Positions 41,151-54,202 of a stretch of 64,000 bases of DNA are shown in pieces. The notes below the pieces were generated by a model that was not told where the DNA came from, did no database searches, and was given only the letters and a program-made list of their open reading frames with translations. Position 1 is the first letter of the stretch, and every line of letters begins with the position of its first letter. This stretch comes from Chelonoidis abingdonii (taxonomy: Eukaryota; Chordata; Testudines; Testudinidae): the NCBI RefSeq assembly GCF_003597395.2, contig NC_133769.1:179243699-179307698 (forward strand), read 5' to 3'. Both the position numbers and the translations under genes were made by a program.

Positions 41151-44080
41151 TTCTCTGTCCTGTCGCTAACCTTACCAAGCACTCCATTTCCATCAGTACA
41201 CAGAGACTATGTTTCAGAATGATGGATGTGAGCAAGTTTTTGTCATTAGAAGGTTTAATTGGAACAACACGATGACATAAAAGGAATTTTTGCCTTTCTA
41301 GTTATGAAAATATAACTTCAGTAATAATCCAAAAGAAATTGAAAATACTGTTTCAGCCAAATGATGATAAAAGCCCTTTCACAACATGAGTTACCACATT
41401 GCACCTTGGCACTGCGGCACATTGGAAAAGTCACTGTGATTCCTCTTCCTTGCCTAGAGGCAATGAAATGACTTAAGAACTGATCAGTGTTTGGTAATCT
41501 TAGCTTTAGTCACTTTAACAGAGGCTGTTCTGTTTTTCTGAATCCTCCTTTTCGAACTCCATTGTCTATACCTTCTTCAGTTTTTTTCAATTCTAATCTG
41601 TGGCTCGTGTTTCTGTGATGTTTCCAGGTGCACCACTGTCTTGGGGGGGAGGTGGGAGAGTGGAGGGCAGCAGAGGATGTAGGGGAGTCTTGCTGAGGTG
41701 TGTTGGATAGGTTATAGAATGCTAAATAAAAGAAGCTGGGTGGTTAAACAAAAAGGGGGAAGAGTGATGGGAGGGTAAAAGGTAGAGTCTCAAGAACTTT
41801 CAGCAACTAGGTGTTGGCTCATTAAAAGACCTGGGTCTGCTGGTAAAGGCTTGTGTTTAAGGTCATGAAATAGACTCTGGGTATGAGAGAAATGAATTGT
41901 AGGAATTAATATCTATTCTCTCAGTCATTCCAGAGCAACGAACTCCAGCCAAGTGATTCCCTCCCCTGCCCCCTCCCCCCAAAAAAACCAAAAAAAACCT
42001 AACTAGTGAGCTTTCAATTCTATTTGAGGTTTGAAAAATCACACAATACTTTTTCAGTCTCTCATATCACCAACAATAGAGATTCTGCAGTCGGGTATAA
42101 GTTAAAACTTCTGAAATGCAGGGCAGAATAGACTCCAGTCAGGGTAGAGAAGTGAACTCTTTATCACTAAAGGCAGCACATATGTTACAAAGAGAACTTG
42201 GAGGACAGATATGTGGAGCAAGATTGGAGCTGTTGTGTGTGGCAGGCTTCATTCTAATGATGTCGGGTGTGAGAACAGTTTGTTCTTGGGACAAGTCTTG
42301 ATCTTTCCATGCAGTAGCATCACCAGACTGGGGAGGAAACTGGTCTGACTCTTCCTCGTCCCTCCAATGCTCAAGGCCCTACAGAATGTAAATCTGGACC
42401 CTGGATAAAAGCTAGTACACTTCATTCTGCAAGAGTCAATAGCTTGTTCTGTTGCAGGAAATGTCCTGCTTTGGAAAACCATACTGCTTGACCCAGGCAC
42501 TAATGTTAATTGAGGAAAAGGTCTTGGAAAAGTTACCCAGTACCTGCTAGCCCAAGGAGTAGGGCTATACACCAAACCAAAAGTGTCCCTTCTCTTCCAA
42601 CCCCCACATCCGTGTCTGGTCTCTTACAGGTTTGGTGCCTCCTCGCTTGGTCTCAATACAGTTCAGCCCGCAGAAGATGGGTATGCCTGTACTTAGTGCT
42701 GTCTTCCAGCAAATATACGCTATCCAAGCACTCGACCAGTGCTAGGCCCCTAACCAATTAATGTCTGGAAACTACATCCCCTCAATAAGTCAATCTAAAC
42801 TGGTCCCCAATAAGCAGGATCCTCGGCGGAGGCTGAAGTTGTGCCACCTTCTAATGTTGGGTCCTAGCTTGGCCCAAAATGGGGAGCAGCAGGAGTCCCC
42901 AGCCAGCCTGATGACCAGAGACAAGAATCTCTGTCCCGCCCCATCACCCCACCGCTTCAGAGGCATGCAGCCCTCTGCTGGGGTAATGGGGTAGTGTTGT
43001 AGGGTTGAGGGAGACAAACCCCATATGTGAAGAGCCTTCCTCAAGTGTTGGCACCCCTTCTCATTGACCCCCTGCTCAATGGGTGAGAGTGGCAGCCATC
43101 TGCAACACCTTACTCTCAGCAGCAGCAGCAGCTGCCAGTCTTCCTCTGCCTCTTCAATGATGGTGACAGCTATGTTCTGTCCTTTCCCTAATGGTGGAGG
43201 CAGTGGTACTGGAGCTGTCATTGCAGACTCAGGCAGACATCCCTGCATCAGTTATGTATTGCTCACGTTTGGAAAGCTCTTATTTTGCACTGACAAGGGT
43301 TAGAGGCTTAGTTTTTAAAAAAAATAAGTAAAAGCATAAGTACTGCAGAAGCTGGTGGCCCTTGCTCCTGATGAGTGGCCAACTGCATTTTTCAGGCCCT
43401 TCTGAGAACTAAGCTGTTAACACTTCAGTTTGTGGCTCTCACTGAAGCGCCTAGCTGCATGTCTGCTGCAGTTTTTCTCCCATATTTGCATTGTGGACTG
43501 CATTTTAATAAAATATCTCATGGACCGTATCGGTTTCCTTGCCATCTTCTCCCTCCCCCCATCCCTATAAATCCATGGGGCATCTCCTCTCCTAATTATG
43601 ATTCCATTTACGATTATGCACCATTCTTATAGTAACTGTGGCAATTGCTTAGCAGGAAAAATGTTTATTAGGTAGGTATCTGAGTATATTAAGCTCTCCT
43701 TGATACAGTAAGTGTTTCTTTTCCTTCAGAAGAAATAGTGTGTTCTTTTTCTGCTTTCTCATTACTTCATCCCCCTCTCCTGCCCTTTATGTTCCTGTCT
43801 CTGACCCTTCTCCCCTTTATGCTTCTCTGCCGTCTGCTTCTTTTTCACCTCCTGGTTAGCCTGCCCCGTCCGACTGTTCCTCTGGAGATTTTGTCACCTT
43901 TTCTCTTGTGCAGCATTAATCCCTGGTGGAGGCTGGCTCCATGTCACCTCTTGCAGGTGCCAAAACTCTTTGCAGCTTGGACACCTATAGAAGCAGCTGG
44001 AAACAAGGAGCAGCCAGCACCATGCAACCTGCCAGCTTGCCTGCTGGCTGCCAGCGGTCTGTGGACACCATCTGAGAACA
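41151..44080. other. Unassigned, probable intron
   Basis: No exon or transposon boundary recognised. The longer open frames (42249-42575, 42790-43248, 43738-44130) have no domain and are not flanked by convincing splice sites. Confidence 0.35.
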
Positions 44081-44207
44081 TAGGATTGCCAATTTTGGTT
44101 GGATGTATTCCTGCAGGTTTAATCAGATGACATCTTTTAAATTTTTTTTTAAAAAAACTTTAATTCCTGGAGTCTCCAGGACTGTCCTGGAAGGGTTAGC
44201 AACCCTA
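44081..44207. mobile_element. MITE, TAGGGTTGCCAACCC family, copy 2
   Basis: Starts TAGGATTGCCAATTTTGG and ends GGGTTAGCAACCCTA, an inverted-repeat pair with a long AT-rich centre. It is the fuller version of 19206-19279, in the other orientation. Both copies are preceded by GAACA. Confidence 0.78.
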
Positions 44208-44254
44208 GTGTGACCTGTGTGCCTGAAAGGTTGTCCAGTGATTAGAGGAGTGTG

Positions 44255-44425
44255 TGTGTGTGAGGACTCCTGGGTTTTACTCCTTGCTCTGCTTGACCTT
44301 AGGCAAGTCACTTCACCTGTTTCCGTTTCCTTAAAATAGGGATAGTGCCTTACAGACTTAATGATTACGGGTGCTTTGAGATTTTTGAATGAGAGGTGCG
44401 ATGTAAGTGTGAAGTATTTGTATTA
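44255..44425 (-). repeat. MIR-like SINE (reverse)
   Basis: GGACTCCTGGGTTTTACTCC, GACCTTAGGCAAGTCACTTC, CCTTAAAATAGGGATAGTGCC and GGTGCTTTGAGATTTTTG follow the order of a reversed MIR. Confidence 0.78.
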
Positions 44426-45030
44426 TTGTCAGGGTTGATATTTTGCCTTCTATTGTAAAATACACTCTTTAAAGGGTTAGACAGTGTGTGGATGAGGTGT
44501 GGGCTAGAGGTGGCGTGAAGGTGGGGTGGGGGAGGCTCTTGTACTCTGATTTTTCTTGTTTTCTAATTCCAGCTGTGAAACTGATCTTACTTCCTGCTCC
44601 CTAATGTTACACACCCCAGACTAATTCAACGCAAAGGTGCTTCTCTGTATATATGGTGTAGCCCTGTCCTTTCCACACCCCTATACGGGAATAGCTCATA
44701 TACAGCAGTGTGGTGCTTTAATCTGTAGTTCATGTGGAGCCATTATGATTGATCTCATCCTTCTCTGCATCGCTGGCCTATATGAAGCTGTTCTAATGTG
44801 TCAAATCAGTCTCGTGCCAGGGGCTGTGGGAGACTGTGCTAATCCAGAGTATATAACGGCAGCATCATTTAAGGAAAGTCGCTGTACCCTCACATCACTG
44901 ATTTTTCTAATGTAAATAGACTGGTGTTAAAAAAGTGAATCTAGGTGTTTAGCACTGTTGTAGTCGGTTCCCATGTAGGCAATCGGCATTCAGCATCTGG
45001 GTTGGATACGCTGCAGAAATAACATGGGGA
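44426..45030. other. Unassigned
   Basis: No gene seen. One open frame (44637-44915) has no domain. Confidence 0.3.
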
Positions 45031-45034
45031 GAGA

Positions 45035-45200
45035 AGACCTCACAAGCATTGCCCTGCTAAACCCAGGGTTATGAGTTCAATCCTTGAGGGGGCCACTTAG
45101 AAATCTGGGGCAAAATCAGTACTTGGTCCTGCTAGTGAAGGCAGGGGACTGGACTCGATGACCTTTTGGGGTCCCTTCCAGCTCTGAGATATATAGATAT
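45035..45200 (+). repeat. tRNA-derived SINE with CR1-like tail
   Basis: The body contains a B-box-like GGTTATGAGTTCAATCC (45068-45084) after a CCTGCTAAACCCAG segment, as in tRNA-derived SINEs of turtles, followed by GAGGGGGCCACTTAGAAATC. The 3' part TTGGTCCTGCTAGTGAAGG...GGACTGGACTCGATGACC...CCCTTCCAGCTC is the CR1-like tail. The A box is degraded. Confidence 0.75.
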
Positions 45201-46658
45201 AGATGTATATATTGGAAGCTGGAAGGAAGAACTGGGGAGAAGGGGCAGTAACAGGGAGGGGGAAACCTAGCAAAAGGTGACATTCCCCTAAGGAGACAAC
45301 TTGTCCACATAATGTGCTTCTCCATTCAAGTACTTGAGGTGCTACATGAACATACACAAAAAAGATATAACCTATCAAAAGCAGAGGTGGGATTTTTTTG
45401 GGGAAAAGTAGGGAAGGAGTGTGCTGATGGAAGCATATGTTTCACACCCAAGACTCAGGTGGAGTATAGACTAACTCCCTTGCCTACAGGCTTAGTGGAT
45501 GCTCCCTTGCCTCTCTCTTTTTGGATAGTCCTTGCTGACACACAGTGTGAGAACACAAAAATTTAACCCCAGATTTCTAACCTTAAAGTTTTCCTCTTAT
45601 TTTTCGCTCTTCGTTCTGTTCAGTCTTTCACCCAATTTCTTGTTCTCCTCCCTTCCCCACATTTCTCTCCCTTGCCTTGTATTTCTCACAGGTCCTCTCC
45701 CATAAAATCTTTCCTCGAGTCCCTTCCTGTCTTCAGTGACTGTAGAAAGATGCTGGATGCTATGTTTGGGAATAAGTTGACTCCTGCAGAGAGGAATCTT
45801 TTTCTTCAAGGTCTCTTTCCCTGAGTAGCCACTAGCCAGACAGAGCAAAGAGACTCTCAAACTTGCTGGCACAAGCCCAGGCAAAATTTCCCTTGAAACA
45901 AGGGCAGCCCAGAAAGCCATTGTCTTCGTTTATATAGTGCCCAAAGTATACATGGTGTTCTGGATATCTCCAGAGACAGGTCCCTGCCCTAGCAAATTTT
46001 GTCTCTAGAGACAAAAGCGGAAGGAATGAAACTAGCCTTGCAAAATTTTATGAAAATTCATCATTTCGGGTACAAAAACGACACACCTGCCCTTTAGTTT
46101 GATGACAGTAAAAGTTCCCCTCCTCCCCAGCATCTTGTCCTGGCATGAGTTGGAAGGATAGACGTTTTTGCAAGGCTGGATGTAATGTAAATAGAGTGAT
46201 TGGGAGGTGGCTTGGCAGGTACTGTTTAAAATTCTGTTCATATTAGAATGTAAACTAAGTCTGCTTTTTCCTGTTTTGTTGTTTAACCCTTTCCTGTTTC
46301 TCTGATTAGCTTTTACTACTATGCCCCTTTCACACTCATTCTTTTGAATCCTTCCCTTCCTTTCATGTGGCGACCCCTTTTGCCTGCCTCCCAGATCCCT
46401 CTTTTGACTGTCCTAAACTTTTTGCTCCTCCTATAACCCCCAGCCCCATTAGTGAAAAACTCAAGATGAATAGTTCTGCTGGTGTCTGTGGGCTTCTTAA
46501 AGTTCATTGATTTGCGCCACTGAAGACATGAATCTATGAAGGCTTCTCTAGTGGCTTCCAGTGAGGATTCCTTTCGCTTGCTGGGGGAGCCTTAAATGGG
46601 ACATCCTGATCATCTTTAAATGGCAGCTTGGAGTAGTGCAGAATTCCCCCTGAGGTAT
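45201..46658. other. Unassigned
   Basis: A short TATA/GATA-rich microsatellite at about 45187-45215, then no recognisable features. Confidence 0.3.
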
Positions 46659-46666
46659 TTATATTT

Positions 46667-47479
46667 AGGGCCTTATCAAATTAATGGCCATGAAAAACAC
46701 GTCACAGACTGTGAAATCTGGTCTCCCCCTGTGCAATCTGGTCTGTTGTGTGCTTTTACCCTATACTCCACAGATTTCAAGGGGGAGACCAGCATTTCTC
46801 AAACTGGGGTTTCTGAGCCAAAAGGGAGTTGCAGGGTGGGGGTCACAGGGTTATATTGCTGGGTTGCAGTAGCAATATTGCAAGAAAGTCGTTGTACCTT
46901 CTTCTGCCTTACTTCTGCACTGCTTCAGAGCTGGGCGGCGGAGAAGGGGGGCTGTTGGCCGGGTGTACAGCTCTAAAGGCAGTGCCCCGCTAACAGCCAC
47001 GCAGAAGTAAGGGTGTTATTACCATACCATGCCACCCTTACTTCTGTGCTGCTGCATTCAGAGCTGGGGGCAGGAGAGTGGTGGCTGCTGACTGAGGGCC
47101 CAGCTGTGCAAGCAGCAGCACAGAAGGAAGGGTGGCAAGACTATACCATGCCATCCTTCTGTGCTGCTGCTGCTGGCAGCAGCTCTGCTTTCAGAGCTGG
47201 GCTCCTGGCCAAAAGCTGTTGCTCTGTAGCTGCCCAGCTCTGAAGGCAGCACCACTGCCAGCAGCAGTGCAGAAGTAAGGGTAGCAGAACTGCAGCCCCG
47301 ACTACAATAACCTTGCGACCCTGCCCTCTCCCCTCCCAACTCTATTGAGTCAGGACCCCTACAATTACAACACCATGAAACTTCAGATTGAAATAGCTGA
47401 AATCATGAAATTTACGGTTTTTAAAATTCTATGACCGTGAAATTGACCAAAATGGACCATGAATTTGGTAAGGCCCTAG
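46667..47479. mobile_element. MITE (AGGGCCTTATCAAATT), 0.81 kb
   Basis: Left end AGGGCCTTATCAAATTAATGG and right end CCATGAATTTGGTAAGGCCCT are inverted. Flanks TTATATTT (46659-46666) and TTATATTG (47480-47487) match at seven of eight. The GC-rich interior has GCTGCTGCTGGCAGCAG-like repeats and TACTTCTG(C/T)GCTGC recurring three times. No coding. Confidence 0.72.
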
Positions 47480-47487
47480 TTATATTG

Positions 47488-48018
47488 ATCTCAAGTCTTG
47501 CAGCTAAACTTTTTTTTTTTATTTTTATTTTTTTGGCTAATCTTAAATTTTGGCCCAATTTGTCTAGACAGCATACCTTTTGGCTCTTATTTTACATTGC
47601 ACAAGTAGCAGAGGTAACCATGATAGAGTAGATTGCAGGAATCTGCGTGTGTAAACAGGAGGGTTGGTGGGAGGAGTGTTGGTGGGGAAGGCAGAAGCAT
47701 GCGGAGTTAAGTGGAATGATCTATTGGAGCACGGAGTAAAGGTCAAGGGCAGTAAAGTAAGGTTTTTATTAGTACTTTCACACACTCAGTGGTTCTGCTC
47801 ACAGGTTACAAAGTACTATTATTGATTTTCTCTTGCACACACAGTGCTTTCACATCTTGCCTTTCCCAGTCCCCCCTGAAATTGTATTCTGGCATTGTGA
47901 TTGGAGCTTGGCAAGTTACCAACATCAACCCTATTAGCTGATCTCATCAAAGCTGTAGCAACCACAGTCTGTAAATATGTCACCTGGAGGAGAAGAAACA
48001 GCTATTATATATACACAC
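47488..48018. other. Unassigned, T-rich start
   Basis: A poly-T-rich stretch at 47511-47533, then no recognisable feature. Confidence 0.3.
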
Positions 48019-48185
48019 ACCTCTACCCCGTTATAACACTGTCCTCGGGAGCCAAAAAATCTTAACGCATTATATCGAACTTGCTTTGATCTGCTGGAGT
48101 GCGCAGCTCCACCTTCCCGGAGCGCTGCTTTACCACATTGTATCTGAATTCGTGTTATATCCGGTTGCATTATATCGGGGTAGAG

Positions 48186-48187
<2 letters not shown>
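48019..48187. mobile_element. Palindromic MITE (ACCTCTACCCCG)
   Basis: Starts ACCTCTACCCCGTTATAAC and ends TATATCGGGGTAGAGGT, a clear inverted repeat. It lies within a (CA)n/(GT)n tract, so a TA or TG target duplication cannot be distinguished. Internal TTATATCG/CGTTATA repeats support a foldback element. Confidence 0.75.
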
Positions 48188-48220
<33 letters not shown>

Positions 48221-48230
48221 GATATATATT
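48186..48230. repeat. (GT)n and (TA)n microsatellite
   Basis: About 14 GT units followed by TATATATAGATATATATT. Confidence 0.9.
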
Positions 48231-48971
48231 AAACAGTCTAGGAATCTTACAATCCCTTGAATAAAGAAGCACCTCCGATTACTTTTAAGAACTACAACAG
48301 CTTATATAAAGTTTTGCAGCTCAGAGACTAGTTTTCCTCCTTTAGTTCAAGGACGGTTTTGTTGGACAGATACACTTAAAGCAGAGCCATCTTTCACCAG
48401 AGATGAAAATGCTGACAAGAGAGTTCCTGGTCTCTGGTGTCAGGGCAGGCACAAGAGGCATGTTACTAAGCAGTTTGCACTTCTGATAGAGATTGGGTTT
48501 GAGAACTATCAATATATAGGTCTAAAGAGTCAGGAATTCGTGGATTGGATGGGATGGAAGCCAGTTTCTTCTAGGAGTGGCCCTCACCTGATGCATTGTA
48601 AGGTAAGAGATATAGTACACAGTCAATTGTGCAATGCTGGATGTTGTGGCAGAGGGGAAGGGAAGAAGTTCCCTCCTGGTCCCTGGGGGCAATCAGCTCA
48701 TTCCCTTTGAAACATGAGGCTAGAAGAGTGCCAGTCCCACTAAGCTTTTATTTGTCAAGTTCTTCCCTTTCCAAGAACTCTTTTCCCTGAGGGCTTTCGA
48801 CTCATATGCCATATAACCAAAGAATGATGATTAGCAGCCAGGAAGAATGAGTGCCCATCTCTGCTAAATATTTGTTGTTCAATAGGCCACAACTGCTCAG
48901 TCAGTTGATACCTCTGCCATACTGCATTTTAACCAGATCCAGGCCAAGAGTGCAACTTAAAACCCACAAAT
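48231..48971. other. Unassigned
   Basis: No gene or named repeat recognised. Confidence 0.3.
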
Positions 48972-49223
48972 GCAGTGGTCACCAAACTGGGGGGCATGCC
49001 CCCTGCCTGGGGCATGGAGGAATGTTTGGGGGGGTGGGGCATGGCAGGGTGCAGGCCAGCCCCTACAAGAGACAGGAAGGGAGCACCATCCAGCCCCACT
49101 CTGCCATCATCTCTACTCTGGCCCTCGCCTGCCCCAGCTGCAGCGCCCAACTGTGGCTCCTGGGGGAAGAGGAGCAGACCAGGTAAGGGAGGGGTTCAGA
49201 CAAAAACGTTGAGGGACCACTGC
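48972..49223. mobile_element. hAT-type MITE (CAGTGGTCACCAAAC)
   Basis: Starts CAGTGGTCACCAAACTGG and ends GAGGGACCACTG. The interior is GC-rich with GGGGCATGGAGG. No clean 8-bp duplication: the flanks share only a terminal AATG. Confidence 0.65.
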
Positions 49224-49267
49224 GGTAATGTATGAGATGCATAATGGACAGTAGCTGCCTAATAACT

Positions 49268-49642
49268 AGGGTGACCATACATGCTGTCTTGGCTGGGACA
49301 GTCCCTTTTTAAGCCCTGTCCCGGTCACGCCCATATTTTGGCAAAAGTGGGCATTTGTCCTGTTTGCTCAGTTGGCAAGAGCAAATGGGACAAATGCCCA
49401 CTTTTGTCAACAAAGTGGGATGTGGAGCAGTGTGTAGGGGGTGAGTGGTAATGGTAGCCCCTGTGGGGTGGGGGGGAGCGGTAGGAGAGGCAGGACTCAG
49501 GCGAGCAGCTTATGCCAGCCTCATGCGGTGGGGAAAGGAGGGCTTGGAAGAGCGGCTTGGGCTAACCCTGCACAGGGCAGGGGAGAGCTTGGACTAGCTC
49601 CATGCAGTGTCCCATTTTTCCTTTGGGAAATATGGTCACGCT
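49268..49642. mobile_element. MITE (AGGGTGACCATA)
   Basis: Starts AGGGTGACCATACATG and ends AATATGGTCACGCT, inverted repeats. Inside, 49340-49363 (GCAAAAGTGGGCATTTGTCC) is mirrored at about 49387-49408. Related in its terminal bases to the TAAGGTGACC family. Flanks not clearly duplicated. Confidence 0.6.
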
Positions 49643-51830
49643 ATTAGTAACAGTGCTACCATGCACCATTTGGAAGGAATGTGTTCCAAGGCCAGATGTG
49701 CTCAGGCTAGAGAGTCTGCGGCAAGGGAAATTATCGCTGGAACACAACTACAGAGTTGTCATGATAAGAAATTAAGGCAAGAAGGTCAGGCACGTCACAG
49801 AGAGATAAAACAGCCATGAAACCTTCTGTTATCACAGAGGAGCTCTCTTAAGAGCTAGAATCTTTCTCTGTAGTGCAAGAAAATTCCTTACTGCCTTTTA
49901 AAGGGGAGACTAGAAATCTCCACTGGGAATGTGGAGTTAGGGGGAAGATAAAAAGTGAATAATAAAAGGAAAGCAGGAACAAATTTCCTAGGCAAAAATC
50001 AGCTCTCTAAGTGAACCAGTAGGTAACTACCTATCCTCGCGGCACCCGTCCCCTCCCCTGCCCCCCCCAAAAGTGTTAGAGGGATGGGAAGAGGAATGGG
50101 GATTACCAATATGAATCATTTGTAGGGCACAAGAATCAAGGAGTAGCTCGCTCTTCCCCAACACACCCCATTCTTTCATCACAAATTTACCAAAGAGGTG
50201 AGGAAAGCATGCTCTCTTACCCATCCCCATATATTTTCAAAGAGCTTTCAAGCCAGGACTGCAGAAGCTGCACGATCACCAAAGATAGCCAAGCCCGGAA
50301 CAAACAGCTGTAAGAACTAAAACTGAAGCCGCTGCTCCACGCCAAGAGGGGCAGTAGCCTTTCCCCCTCGTTTGGTGTTGTGTGGAAGTGCAGAAATCCT
50401 TATTGTCATGTTTACCTTAATGGCCTAGGTTATGAGTTGCTGCCTCGCTCCAATCTTGTCGAGACGCGTAAGTCACCCAGAGACTGGTACTACTGCCAGT
50501 CTCTTATCAGGATAAGAACAGCAGGTCAGGACTGAGAGGCACTGGCAGAACTGAAGGACTGAACACCAAGGGATGTTGCAGGAAAGACTCTGTGCATGTT
50601 AGCAGAGCAACATGTTGAGCCCAGGACCAGATTAACAGTGGTGTTGCTGTCAGGACTGAAATGCACTGCCATAGCTATTTAGAGGGGAGGTTGTGCATTT
50701 TAAAGAAATAGAGGGGCAAGCAGAACGACCACCACAGCCAATAGAAACCCAGAAAAGTCCACTGCAAAATTCATGCACAAATATATATATTTTTAAATCC
50801 TGCTATGAAGGGAAGTGCAATTCAGAACATAGGCTTCCATTCCGTGCTCGCTCTAGGAGATTTATACAATGTTTATTCATTTCAGCTTTTACTAAAATGT
50901 TTGTTGTGGTCTCCAGCCAGGTGACCAAGCAAACCATCTATAATTTCCTTTGACAACTTCTGGCTGCGCTGTTAACGGCAACACCAGTTAGAGGCACTCG
51001 CATCCCAGAAACAGTCTCCTCCCCAAAACGAACACTAAGAAGCAAGAAGACTCCTGGAATAAAGTAGCCTCCCTACTGCACTCACTTTGGTGGTGAGGAA
51101 CCCTGGGCACTGCACAAACATTGTGTGGGAAGGCTGGACTGTATTCTTTAAGGCGATACACTCAGGGGAATAGAGATAGGGGTTTCTATAGAAGCTTCTT
51201 ATTGAGGCACTTCAACAGCTGCCAGGAAACCTTCCTCTCCCAAGGAAAGTTCAAAGCATTTGACATTTACAGCCATGACAAACAGGTTTTCTCTTGGAAG
51301 GAGGACTGTTCAGGCACAAGATCATCAGAGACAAATATGGAAACCTATGCAGATGTATAGAAAAGCCACATGCAAAAAGTGTATAGATGGTTGTAGGCTG
51401 CAGCTCAGAGAGAGTGAAGTGAACTGTGTAGGCCAGGTCACTGTTCACAGATCTAATGGCACAACACAACATCCAGTGGCTGGTGGGTCTGGCAGAACAT
51501 TTGTTCACTTTGCAGTCATCCTCCTTTCTTCCCATATGGCTGCTTCTCCCACTGAGAGGCCAAGTCAGACTGGTGGCCAGAGTGGCATACTGCGCATGGG
51601 GCTCGAAATGAAGATGCCAGTGCAGGCTGTGTGCTGCGGCATTACTATGGCTGAAGGAGAGCAGATGTCTGGAAAGGATCTGGACTGAACCCCTCTGATC
51701 TTGGCAACTTGTCAATGGATTGTCACTGGAAGGTGGCAGCAGTTTGTGGAAGAGAAGCCTGCTTTGTGCATGTTTTCCCCCCTCCCTGGAAGATTTACCA
51801 ACAGCAGATTCAGCAGCCAAACTGCAGAGT
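49643..51830. other. Unassigned
   Basis: No gene seen. The open frames at 51251-51820 overlap on both strands and have no domain. Confidence 0.35.
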
Positions 51831-51839
51831 TATGTTCCC

Positions 51840-51970
51840 AGCTGTGTCACAGACTTCCTGTGTGACCTTGGCCAGGTCACTTAAGCTTTCTGCTTCCAGT
51901 TCTCCATCTATGAAATGTGGATAATACCTCACACCCTCCTTGTATGGGTGTCTGTGAGGATGTAATAGTG
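51840..51970 (-). repeat. MIR-like SINE (reverse)
   Basis: TGTGTCACAGACTTCCTGTG, GACCTTGGCCAGGTCACTTA, CTATGAAATGTGGATAATAC and TGTGAGGATGTAATAG follow MIR in reverse. Confidence 0.85.
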
Positions 51971-52814
51971 GGGTTTTTTTACATGCCACTAGTGTCAATT
52001 GTTGAACAGAGTTGCTATGGCAAGTCCATTGTTGGGGAAACATCTACCTTGTGCATTCTTTTAGTGTTTTTAGTCCTCTCCTTGGCTTTGTCTCCCTTCT
52101 ATGGGCATGAAGCCCTTCCCCCTCCCCCTTCCTATCTTATACTACTAACTTCTGGATTTGTCAACCTTGAGAAGTGTGGAGGGTTTTTTGGTGTGGTGGC
52201 TGTGTCAGTTTAATGTGCGTCACTCAGTCGGTGCTAAGGCATGTAATCAGTGTAAAGTCTCTGGAGCATAGATATTTACAGAAAAGAACCTTCCTGACTT
52301 GCATCAAGCTAGAGTTTTATTCTCATTAATGAATCCCTCTAGAGGCTGATAACTCAGGCATATTGAAATCAGATAAATAGAAAAGCCTCTCTTTCTGCTA
52401 GCTTCGTAGCCCTTCCCTTAGCTCCTAATCAGTAGGGACTAGACTGTACTAAGCAAACTGCTGAAAATCAAAACTTGTGTGTTCGTGATTTGATCAGGGA
52501 GTTTAGACAAGAGAACAATCAATGTTTTGTTGTGGGGTTTCCCCCTTTGAATTTGGTTTTTAATTGATTGGGAAAGTGTCTTCCTTTAAAATGAAACAAA
52601 AACAACTGAAATCCATTTGCCATTTAATTGCATCTCCCATCTGCATAAAACAAGGAATGTGCAGGAAGCATAATCCTGTGAATATCTCTGGAATCATGTG
52701 GAGAGACAGATCCTGCTCCTCTTGAAGCGAGAGGCAAAATTCTCATTCACTTGTTTGGGAGTGGTTCAGAGGATAAATTGACTGACCTGGGTTTGTGGGC
52801 ATTATTTGCTTTCC
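51971..52814. other. Unassigned
   Basis: No gene or recognisable repeat. Confidence 0.3.
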
Positions 52815-52861
52815 CATAGTGCCTAGTAGCCTCTGTCATGGACCAGGACTCTATTGTGGTA

Positions 52862-53094
52862 GGGTGTATCTACACTTAAGCCATGACAACAGCACCGCTG
52901 CAGCGCTTCAGTGTAGACACTATCTATGACAAGGGGAGGGGTTCTCCCGTTGGTGTAGGTAATCCACTTCCCTGAGAGAGAGAGAGAAGAGAATTCTTCC
53001 ACTGACCTTGCGCTGTCTGCACTGGGCGTTAGGTAGGCATAGTTACATCTCTTAGAAGTGTAGATTTTTCACACTATGCCAGTGTAGACCATCC
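52862..53094. mobile_element. Harbinger-type MITE
   Basis: Left end GGGTGTATCTACACTTAAG and right end AGTGTAGACCATCC are inverted repeats and resemble the termini of both large Harbinger elements. The body is shared with 36849-37939, read in reverse. An (AG)n run (about 52976-52987) is inside. The target duplication is not clear. Confidence 0.75.
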
Positions 53095-54202
53095 ACAGGC
53101 ACTCTACAAACACAGAACAAAAAGATGGTGATTTATAATTGAAATAATAAAACAAAGCAGGTAGATACAGACAGATGGGGGAGTACAAGGAAGTAATGAG
53201 AGAGTACTGGTCAGCATAATGGGCATAAATGTCTCTGCAGGTCAGCAATGTTATAATTGTTAATGTTTCTTTGTAAGAGTTACAGCAAAGCAGAGGGGTG
53301 AGGAGGTATTTGAAGGTGGATAATGATGTAGTTTTGCAAGTATCTTTGGGTAGTGCCTCCCACAAGTGTGTGGGGGAGCACTGGAGAAAGCATGAAGGTG
53401 TTTGAAAATTTAACAAGTGGGCAGTAGAGGTCCATCAGATGTGAGCATCGACAGCTTGATAGCAAATGAGATGATGGGTGGGCTCAGGATTGACTGTGAA
53501 GGGCTTTGAAAGTGAAGACAAGTGGCTTATGTTTCATGCCATAGAGAAGGGAGATAAAGTGGAAGAATTCAAAGAGGGGGTAACCTACTCAAAGTGATGG
53601 GCTAGGGGAATGATCTGTGCAGCAGCCCGGTGAATGGATATGAGTGGGGACATGAGTACATTTGTCAAAACCAAAGGGAAGGATGTAGCCATAATTGAGA
53701 CAGGCATTTTAGCTGTGTTGAGGCATAGGACAGGTTGAATCTTAGAGATCTTGTATAGAAAGAAATCAGCAAGATTTAGATATAGCCTGGATGTGAGGAC
53801 CTAGCGAGAGACTGAGGGCTTGGCCACACTGGAGAGTTGCAGTGCTGGTGATGGGGTTACAGTGCTGCAACTCACTCTGTGTACACACTTGGAAAGCCCA
53901 GCCAGCGCTGCAACTCCCTGGCTGCAGCGCTGGCTGTATACCTGGTCTGCTTGGGGTGTAGCGATTCCAGCGCTGGTGATGCAGCGCTGATCATCAGATG
54001 TGGACTCCAAAAGCGCTGTAATTGGCCTCCAGGGTATTAGGAGGTATCCCAGCATACCTTTTCAGCCACTCTGCTCATCTTTTCACACTCCACTGCCCTG
54101 GGCTCAGGTGACCCGCCCTTTAAATGCTCCAGGAATTTTAAAAATCCCCTTCTTGTTTGCTCAGCGAGGTGTGGAGTGCAATCAATCAATCAATCACTGA
54201 CC

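Noticed and set aside
51251..51820. 189-codon minus-strand frame
   Set aside because: No recognisable domain, no splice signals, and a competing plus-strand frame of 142 codons.
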